In this document: positions 1 through 5,000 of the stretch, piece by piece | How the letters are laid out: each line of letters opens with the position of its first letter | How positions within the stretch are numbered: the first letter of the stretch is position 1 | Source: Deinococcus murrayi DSM 11303 | GTDB taxonomy: Bacteria > Deinococcota > Deinococci > Deinococcales > Deinococcaceae | Direction of reading: 5' to 3' | NCBI RefSeq assembly: GCF_000482805.1 | Contig: NZ_AXWT01000029.1 | Location: 37,501-42,500 of the forward strand | DNA: 5,000 nt | Made by a program: the position numbers and the translations under genes | The notes under the pieces: model-generated | Database searches by the model: none | Seen by the model: only the letters and a program-made list of their open reading frames with translations | What the model was told of the DNA's origin: nothing

Positions 1-558
1 CAGCGCCGCCCCCTGCCCTGGGCGCTGTGGCTGGCGCTGCCGCTCGCGGTGGGGGGGTTGGCGCTGCTCTCCTGGGAGGGGGGAGCCTTCGTCGTGGGCG
101 ACCTGTGGGCGCTCGCCTGTGCCGTCACCTACGCGGGCTTCATCATCGCGCTGGAACGCACCGCGAGCCAGCATGAGGCGCTGCGCTTTACCCTCGCGCA
201 ACTGCTCGCCGTGACCGCCCTCGCCTGGGCGTGGGCGCTGCTCGCCGAGCCGGGGCAGCTCTGGCCGCCCGCCGGGGCGTGGGGGCCGCTGCTCTATCTC
301 GGTGTGGCCGCGACCGCCGTCACCACCCTCCTCCAAACCGTCGGTCAGCGCCGGGTCAGCGCCGCCGAGGCCAGCCTGATTTACGCGCTGGAGCCGGTGG
401 CCGCCGCGCTCTTTAGCTTCCTGCTGATCGGGGAGCGCATCGGGCTGCGCGGGGCACTTGGAGGGCTGCTCGTTGTGGTCGCCACCCTGCTGGGGCAGCG
501 GGCGGGCGAGGCGCACCCGGAGACGCCGACCCCACAGGCTGAACCCTCTTCGCCGTGA
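1..558 (+). CDS. EamA/DMT-superfamily membrane transporter, C-terminal part (5' end outside window)
   Basis: The frame is open from the first base to a TGA at 556-558 and gives 185 residues, so the start lies upstream. Six hydrophobic segments are visible, at about residues 7-24, 34-51, 60-81, 95-115, 123-143 and 149-165. The GDLWAL-type entry (residue 33 on) into a Tyr-containing helix, and the late A-E-A-S-L followed by LEPV (130-133) and LIGE (142-145), are typical of the second EamA repeat. EamA proteins usually have about 10 helices and 280-320 residues, so roughly the first 100-130 residues are missing here. The family exports or imports small metabolites such as amino acids or nucleotide-related compounds across the inner membrane; the substrate cannot be told from sequence. 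The tail after residue 166 is Pro/Glu-rich and probably cytoplasmic. The gene converges on the CvpA-like gene with a 14-base gap and no clear terminator. Confidence 0.85.
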   Translation, partial: QRRPLPWALWLALPLAVGGLALLSWEGGAFVVGDLWALACAVTYAGFIIALERTASQHEALRFTLAQLLAVTALAWAWALLAEPGQLWPPAGAWGPLLYLGVAATAVTTLLQTVGQRRVSAAEASLIYALEPVAAALFSFLLIGERIGLRGALGGLLVVVATLLGQRAGEAHPETPTPQAEPSSP

Positions 559-572
559 CCCAGTGGCCCCGC

Positions 573-1064
573 TTAGCGGCGGTCGGGGACGAGCAGGGTG
601 CGCAGGGGCGGAGACGCGCTCCAGACCCCCATCAGGCCCTCGCGCAGCAGCGAGCGGCGGACCGCCGTGTACAGCGGGGCGGGCAGGTCGGTCGCGGGGT
701 AGACCCCGGTGCGCCCCTGAATGCCCACCCGCACGCCCAGCGGAAAGCCCAGCGTGAGCACCGCGACCAGGGTGCCCCCCAGCAGCAGGCCCCCGATGGC
801 CCCGGCTCCCGCGTGCCAGCGGGGGGGCGGCCCCACCTGCGTCAGGACGAGCCGCTGCACGCCCAGGCTCAGGGCCAGCCCCAGCCCCAGCGCGAGGAGG
901 AGGCCCAGCGTCCAGGAACCGGCTTGTTGGCCGCCCCAGTTGGCGAGCCAGCAGGCGAGCACGCCGCCCGCGCCCCAGGCCAACCCCGCCAGCCCGCGCC
1001 GAGCACCCAGCGCCGTCAGCACGGCCCATACGGTCACGAGCAGGGCGTCAAACCAGGTAATCAC
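573..1064 (-). CDS. CvpA-family small integral membrane protein
   Basis: This frame encodes 163 residues, begins with GTG (complement of 1062-1064) and ends with TAA (complement of 573-575). There are four hydrophobic segments, at about residues 4-20, 26-44, 52-76 and 87-108, followed by a polar C-terminal region of about 50 residues. The N-terminus, with W-F-D at 4-6, then a hydrophobic helix, A-R-R-G at 21-24 and a Gly-rich second helix, matches the CvpA (colicin V production) pattern, as does the total length. CvpA proteins sit in the inner membrane and have been linked to colicin V export and envelope homeostasis, but their molecular activity is poorly defined. The GTG is chosen because a -10-like TAGACT ends exactly 7 bases upstream with no Shine-Dalgarno between them, which fits a leaderless mRNA. 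The gene is divergent from the response regulator. The family call rests on pattern only, and another small four-helix protein is possible. Confidence 0.7.
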   Translation of the reverse strand: MITWFDALLVTVWAVLTALGARRGLAGLAWGAGGVLACWLANWGGQQAGSWTLGLLLALGLGLALSLGVQRLVLTQVGPPPRWHAGAGAIGGLLLGGTLVAVLTLGFPLGVRVGIQGRTGVYPATDLPAPLYTAVRRSLLREGLMGVWSASPPLRTLLVPDRR

Positions 1065-1071
1065 GCCCGGC

Positions 1072-1077
1072 AGTCTA
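1072..1077 (-). promoter_or_regulatory. -10 element of a probable leaderless promoter for the CvpA-like gene
   Basis: On the minus strand this reads TAGACT, matching TAnnnT. It is followed by 7 bases (GCCGGGC) and then the GTG start codon. In Deinococcus such hexamers directly before a start codon commonly mark leaderless transcripts, with transcription starting at or next to the initiation codon. No convincing -35 hexamer is visible at 16-18 bases upstream. Confidence 0.55.
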
Positions 1078-1131
1078 GCGGGCCGGGGGGGAGATGGTGG
1101 GCGCGGCTGCCGTCCCGCCGGGGAAGGGGTC

Positions 1132-1137
1132 TACACT
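1132..1137 (+). promoter_or_regulatory. -10 element of a probable leaderless promoter for the response regulator
   Basis: TACACT (TAnnnT) is followed by 7 bases (GGGGGCC) and then the ATG at 1145. The spacing equals that of the opposing promoter at 1072-1077. A weak -35-like CTGCCG at 1107-1112 would give a 19-base spacer, so the -35 is uncertain. The run of G before the ATG could act as a poor Shine-Dalgarno, but it is too close to the start to be convincing. Confidence 0.6.
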
Positions 1138-1144
1138 GGGGGCC

Positions 1145-1789
1145 ATGATTCGTGTCCTCCTCGTCGATGACCATGCGCTGTTCCGCCAGGGGCTGCGCAG
1201 CCTGCTCGAAAGCGAGGGGATGCGCGTCATCGGCGAAGCCGCCAATGGCCGCGAAGCCATTCGCTACGCCGCCGACACGCACCCCGACGTCATCCTGATG
1301 GATATCCAGATGCCTGACCTCGACGGCGTCAAGGCCACCCAGAGCATCCTCGAAATCGACCCCAAAGCCAAGGTCATCATGATTACCATGTACCGCCAGG
1401 ACCGTTACGTCTTCGAGGCGGTCAAGGCCGGAGCACGCGGCTACGTCCTCAAGGACGCCGACGCCGCCACCCTGATTGACGCCATTCGCCGGGTGGCGGC
1501 GGGCGAGGCGCTCCTGGACGCGGACATGGCTCAGAATGTTCTCGACGACTTCCGCGACAAGCGTGAGGAGCTGCCCACCGAGAAGCATGCCGACCTCAAC
1601 GAGCGCGAGACGATGATTCTCAAGTTGCTCGCGCAGGGGTTTTCTAACCAAGATATCGCCTTGCGGCTCGACATCTCGGAAAAAACGGTCCGCAACCGTC
1701 TCTCCGAAATCTTTACCAAGCTGCAACTGAATAACCGCACCCAGGCGGCCCTCTATGCCATTCGCGAGGGCATCGCCAACCTGGAGTAG
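1145..1789 (+). CDS. NarL/FixJ-family two-component response regulator
   Basis: This 214-residue transcription factor has an N-terminal receiver domain (about residues 1-118) and a C-terminal LuxR/NarL-type helix-turn-helix (about 150-207). Receiver hallmarks are the acidic pair D8-D9, phosphoacceptor D53 in L-M-D-I-Q-M-P, switch T81 and invariant K103. The DNA-binding domain shows L-N-E-R-E, then F-S-N-Q-D-I-A and [10 protein letters not shown] with the usual K-L near the end. The common TVK.H / TVRNH recognition-helix pattern has Arg at 186 where His is usual. The length is normal for the family. The ATG at 1145 is preferred over an in-frame ATG at 1094, because the extra 17 residues precede the conserved M-I-R-V-L-L-V-D-D start and a -10 element sits 7 bases before 1145. 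Phosphorylation by a histidine kinase should control DNA binding, but no kinase gene lies in this window. The regulated genes are unknown. Confidence 0.95.
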   Translation: MIRVLLVDDHALFRQGLRSLLESEGMRVIGEAANGREAIRYAADTHPDVILMDIQMPDLDGVKATQSILEIDPKAKVIMITMYRQDRYVFEAVKAGARGYVLKDADAATLIDAIRRVAAGEALLDADMAQNVLDDFRDKREELPTEKHADLNERETMILKLLAQGFSNQDIALRLDISEKTVRNRLSEIFTKLQLNNRTQAALYAIREGIANLE

Positions 1790-1825
1790 GGGCGCGGTGA
1801 CAGAGGTGCCAGTTGCGCGGGTGCC

Positions 1826-1845
1826 CTGGAGATTCAGCGCTCCAG
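1826..1845 (+). terminator. Weak hairpin after the response regulator gene, possible terminator or 3' end
   Basis: CTGGAG pairs perfectly with CTCCAG across an 8-base loop, starting 37 bases after the stop codon. There is no T tract after the stem, so it does not qualify as a standard intrinsic terminator. It could instead be a 3'-end stabilising structure or chance in GC-rich DNA. Confidence 0.2.
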
Positions 1846-1917
1846 CGGAAGAGTGTGAGAGCGGCGGCGTCTGGGAGAGGGGTCAACAGGTCGTGACGCC
1901 CTGGCCCCCCAGGCGAC

Positions 1918-1922
1918 GGAGG
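1918..1922 (+). promoter_or_regulatory. Shine-Dalgarno GGAGG for the 80-residue Cys protein
   Basis: GGAGG ends 8 bases before the GTG at 1931. This supports that GTG as the start of an otherwise unrecognised small gene. A small CCTGG/CCAGG hairpin (1900-1913) lies just upstream and would leave the site exposed. Confidence 0.6.
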
Positions 1923-1930
1923 CAAACCGG

Positions 1931-2173
1931 GTGACTCGTTCGCGCCCTCGCCCCCACCGCACTTCCCCCGTCACCTTCCGTGCTGGCTGTTCCCGCGAGT
2001 GGACTCTGGCGTCCGCCGAAGCCGACCTCGCTTACACCGAGTTGGCCTTTTCCGAATGCCCGTCTTGCCCCCACCGCGTCGAGCCAGAGGGCGCGCCGCC
2101 CTTTTGCACCCTGCGTCCAGTGAGCGCGGGGCATCCCTTTGCGGCCCTGGCCGAATGGCGGCTTCCCGAATGA
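1931..2173 (+). CDS. Small Cys-containing protein of unknown function, coupled to the beta-lactamase-like gene
   Basis: I do not recognise this 80-residue protein. It starts with GTG, preceded by GGAGG at a spacing of 8, and ends in a TGA that overlaps the next gene's ATG (ATGA at 2170-2173). That arrangement argues for a real, translated gene. The N-terminus is basic (Arg/Pro/His-rich, residues 1-17) with no membrane segment. Four cysteines occur: C20, then C43 and C46 in the cluster C-P-S-C-P-H, and C59 in F-C-T-L-R-P. The C-x2-C ... C arrangement with H48 could bind zinc or an iron-sulfur cluster, but this is inference. The reading frame covers the 5' end of a longer open frame that also continues into the hydrolase; the SD and coupling favour the present assignment. 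Its position suggests a role tied to the hydrolase downstream. Confidence 0.7.
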   Translation: MTRSRPRPHRTSPVTFRAGCSREWTLASAEADLAYTELAFSECPSCPHRVEPEGAPPFCTLRPVSAGHPFAALAEWRLPE

Positions 2174-3024
2174 TTCCGCCTGACCTCTGGTTGGCGGACC
2201 TGCGTTCCCGTGGGTACGGGGGTGAGGTGGGCTTGCTCGTGACCGACCTCGCGGGCACCGAGCTGTTCGCCCTGAACGCTGACCGCTCCTTTCCCGCTGC
2301 AAGCACCATCAAAGTGCCCCTACTCGTGCAGGCGCTGGAAGAAGCCCAGGCGGGGCGGCTCGACCTCGGCGCACGGGTCTGCTTGCAGGCAGAAGACCGA
2401 GTGCCCGGCTCCGGCGTCCTGCACGAGCTGGACCCCGGTTTGGCCCTGAGTTGGCGCGACGTCCTCACGCTGATGGTGGTCGTGAGCGACAACACAGCGA
2501 CCAACCTGCTGCTGGATCGCCTGGGTCTGGGGGCGGTCAATGCCTGGCTGCTAGAGCGGGGTCTGAGTGGCACGCGCTGGGTCGGCCCGCTGCAACAGCC
2601 CCCCGAACGGCAAAACGCGGCCCAGCGCCGGGGCGAGCGCAACCGCACCACCCCCCGCGACCAGGTGCGGCTCCTGGGGCAACTGGCCCGCGGCGAGCTG
2701 CTGGATGCCCCGCACACCGAGCTGGCCCTGTCCATCCTCGCCCGTCAGCAGTTTCGGGACCTGCTGGGGCGGCACGTGCCGCGGGACGCGGTGGGCGTGC
2801 CGCTCTACCGGGTGGCGAGCAAAAGCGGCGAGCTGCGCGGCATCCACCACGATGTAGGCCTGCTCCTGACCCCGCGCCCGCTGGTCGTGGCCCTGCTCTC
2901 CGAGGGCGGCACCGACCTCCGCGAACACCCCGACAACCGGGATGTGGGGGTCTTGGCGGCTGCACTTTGGCCCCTGCTCGCCGCTTTAAGCAACGCGCAC
3001 GGACCTCATGCGGGGGACATTTAA
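2170..3024 (+). CDS. Class A beta-lactamase-like serine hydrolase, apparently cytoplasmic
   Basis: The 284 residues carry the active-site motifs of the beta-lactamase/penicillin-binding fold in order. These are S45-T-I-K48 (SxxK, nucleophile and general base), S106-D-N108 (SDN) and K218-S-G220 (KTG box), with the spacing of class A enzymes. The T-T-P at 160-162, which follows the omega loop in class A, is also present. E146 lies 14 residues before T160, matching the Glu166 spacing in TEM-type enzymes, but the usual E-x-x-L-N context is absent (ERQN). Beta-lactam hydrolysis is therefore unproven, and a related peptidase or esterase is possible. The N-terminus has no signal peptide or lipobox, whereas true beta-lactamases are exported. 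The ATG at 2170 is chosen for its ATGA overlap with the upstream gene. An in-frame ATG at 2155 is an alternative, and neither has a strong Shine-Dalgarno. Translation is probably coupled to the small Cys protein. Confidence 0.85.
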   Translation: MIPPDLWLADLRSRGYGGEVGLLVTDLAGTELFALNADRSFPAASTIKVPLLVQALEEAQAGRLDLGARVCLQAEDRVPGSGVLHELDPGLALSWRDVLTLMVVVSDNTATNLLLDRLGLGAVNAWLLERGLSGTRWVGPLQQPPERQNAAQRRGERNRTTPRDQVRLLGQLARGELLDAPHTELALSILARQQFRDLLGRHVPRDAVGVPLYRVASKSGELRGIHHDVGLLLTPRPLVVALLSEGGTDLREHPDNRDVGVLAAALWPLLAALSNAHGPHAGDI

Positions 3025-3105
3025 CCGCTCGGTCAGGGCTAAGCTATGGATTCCAAGAAGGGGCGTTTTTCGCCGTATGGCACGGCGGGAGGCGCAGGTC
3101 GTGCG

Positions 3106-3114
3106 TGCTATGCT
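3106..3114 (+). promoter_or_regulatory. Candidate extended -10 promoter for the cytochrome bc operon
   Basis: TGCTATGCT combines a TGn extension with TATGCT, which matches the -10 consensus at four of six positions. No clear -35 is seen about 17 bases upstream. It would give a leader of about 80 bases before the GTG at 3204. The 13-base palindrome at 3112-3124 overlaps it. Confidence 0.3.
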
Positions 3115-3124
3115 GGCCGCCAGC
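3112..3124. repeat. 13-base palindrome GCTGGC-C-GCCAGC, possible operator
   Basis: The two six-base arms are perfect inverted copies around a single C. The element overlaps the end of the candidate -10 and would cover the transcription start of the bc operon, the right place for a repressor or other regulator. In GC-rich DNA a palindrome this short can also arise by chance. Confidence 0.3.
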
Positions 3125-3191
3125 CGACTGCCTTTAGACATGAAGGCGAGACCGGGGAGGCACCCTGAGGGGGACGCCCCTGGGGAGCGCG

Positions 3192-3196
3192 AGGAG
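3192..3196 (+). promoter_or_regulatory. Shine-Dalgarno AGGAG for the cytochrome c gene
   Basis: AGGAG, followed by AAGG, ends 7 bases before the GTG at 3204. It selects that GTG rather than the in-frame ATG at 3225, which has no comparable site. Confidence 0.65.
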
Positions 3197-4058
<862 letters not shown>

Positions 4059-4091
4059 GCCGCCCTCATCTCTGCCCACAGGAGTAATCCC

Positions 4092-4756
4092 ATGACCCGC
4101 TACAAGAGACAAGACCCCGAAATCACCCGCCGCAAGTTCATCAACGTGGCGATGGGCACCACCGCCGCGGTGGGCGGCGTGAGCCTGCTGAGCACGCTGG
4201 GCGCGGCCAATCCCGTCTTTCGCCTCACCGCCGACAAGATGCCGCCCCTGGAAGGCGACATCCTCGTGCATGCCGAAGCGAGCAAAGAGGGCCGCCCCAT
4301 CACCATCGACGACCTGAGCACCCAGCTTGTGCGTGCCTGGCCGATGGGCAAGGATGAAAACGGGGCCGACGTCATCCGCAAGGGCGACCCCAACAACATC
4401 CTGGCGCTCTACCGCTTCCCGAAGGGGCAGCTCGTGGCTCCGACCAACCTCGAAGCCACGATTGACGGGGAAGTCGTGGCCTACAGCGACATCTGCACCC
4501 ACGCGGGCTGCTCGGTCAGCGATAGCGATATCAACGCCGGGCAGATGCGCTGCCCCTGCCACTCCGGTGAGTATGACCCCAAGCGGGGGGCCGTCGTGAC
4601 GGGTGGGCCGCCGCCCAAGCCCCTGGCGCAGCTCCCCATTCGCCGGGACGGTGACCGCCTGGTGGTCACGGGCTTCTTTCTGACGCCCCCCTACCCCTAT
4701 CACAACAATGAGGCCGAGTGGAACAACCTCAAGCGGGAAGTGGAGGAGGCGCTTAC

Positions 4757-4760
<4 letters not shown>
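4092..4760 (+). CDS. Rieske iron-sulfur protein of the cytochrome bc complex, Tat-exported
   Basis: This 222-residue protein carries a [2Fe-2S] cluster that takes an electron from quinol at the outer face of the membrane. The twin-arginine motif T12-R-R-K-F16 is followed by a hydrophobic segment (about 17-39), which fits Tat export with a retained anchor. The cluster box is C135-T-H137-A-G-C140 and C154-P-C156-H157. C135, H137, C154 and H157 are the cluster ligands, and C140-C156 is the expected stabilising disulfide. The Pro loop is G-G-P-P-P-K-P-L (171-178). The second box reads S158-G159 where bc1-type proteins have Gly-Ser; Tyr161 is kept. A 30-residue insertion-like stretch (about 75-105) precedes the fold core. 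The ATG is supported by AGGAG ending 7 bases upstream. The stop overlaps the cytochrome b start (ATGA), so translation is probably coupled. Confidence 0.95.

Positions 4761-5000
<240 letters not shown>

Larger units (their letters stand above)
1790..1930. other. Spacer between response regulator and Cys-rich ORF, without a visible promoter
   Basis: This 141-base spacer holds no convincing gene. No TA dinucleotide occurs after the stop codon at 1787-1789, so no TAnnnT -10 hexamer exists on this strand. It contains three small inverted repeats: CTGGAG/CTCCAG (1826-1831 and 1840-1845), GGCGTC/GACGCC (1866-1871 and 1895-1900) and CCTGG/CCAGG (1900-1904 and 1909-1913). The next two genes may therefore be transcribed by readthrough from the response-regulator promoter or from a non-standard promoter. 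Confidence 0.5.

Noticed and set aside
567..588. CCCCG/CGGGG stem at the junction of the two convergent genes as a bidirectional terminator
   Set aside because: The stem is only 5 bases with a 12-base loop, has no T tract on either side and lies within the end of a coding region.
1094..1144. Upstream extension of the response regulator from an ATG at 1094
   Set aside because: The extra 17 residues are not part of the receiver fold, and the -10 element at 1132-1137 would lie inside the coding sequence.
555..1148. Plus-strand open frame of 197 codons through the CvpA-like gene
   Set aside because: The product is a low-complexity Pro/Gln/Arg-rich sequence, typical of antisense GC-rich DNA, while the minus strand encodes a clean four-helix membrane protein.
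1061..1726. Minus-strand open frame of 221 codons over the response regulator
   Set aside because: It is the mirror of the receiver and HTH coding sequence, with no domain of its own and no start signal.
1999..2169. Longer N-terminus for the hydrolase from 1999
   Set aside because: The extension overlaps the Cys-protein gene in another frame, is Arg-rich and has no signal peptide. The overlap-coupled start at 2170 is better placed against the fold.
1971..2735. Minus-strand open frame of 254 codons opposite the hydrolase
   Set aside because: The Ser/Arg-rich translation shows no domain, and the opposite strand carries SxxK, SDN and KSG motifs.

Overview
The window is GC-rich bacterial DNA, densely coded on both strands, and most likely from Deinococcus or a close relative. 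Three things point that way: the codon and base composition, the two apparent leaderless promoters (a -10 hexamer directly before a start codon, common in Deinococcus), and a bc-type respiratory operon ordered cytochrome c, Rieske, cytochrome b, which resembles the Thermus fbcCXFB layout. The genus is inferred from these features; no database search was possible.

Layout from left to right. Positions 1-558 (+) hold the C-terminal part of an EamA/DMT-type membrane transporter that begins outside the window. It converges tail to tail, 14 bases apart, with a small CvpA-like membrane protein (573-1064, -). An 80-base divergent promoter region (1065-1144) separates that gene from a NarL/FixJ-type response regulator (1145-1789, +). 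Each of these two divergent genes has a TAnnnT hexamer exactly 7 bases before its start codon, so both mRNAs are probably leaderless. No partner histidine kinase lies in the window.

A 141-base spacer with no TA dinucleotide and some small inverted repeats leads to a two-gene unit. This is an unrecognised 80-residue Cys-containing protein (1931-2173) overlapping by ATGA with a class A beta-lactamase-like serine hydrolase (2170-3024) that has no export signal. A 179-base intergenic region (3025-3203) follows, with hairpins, a candidate extended -10 and a 13-base palindrome.

The right-hand third is the start of a quinol:cytochrome c oxidoreductase operon. It has a membrane-anchored mono-haem cytochrome c with three extra C-terminal helices (3204-4058), a Tat-exported Rieske iron-sulfur protein (4092-4760) and the N-terminus of cytochrome b (4757 to the window end). 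The last two overlap by ATGA. Together they would oxidise menaquinol and pass electrons through the Rieske cluster to the fused cytochrome c domain.

Nothing in the window proves a wholly new system. The points most worth checking are the leaderless divergent promoters, the coupled Cys-protein/cytoplasmic beta-lactamase-like pair, the cytochrome c fusion architecture and the altered Rieske cluster-binding loop. No tRNA, rRNA, CRISPR array or insertion sequence was seen.
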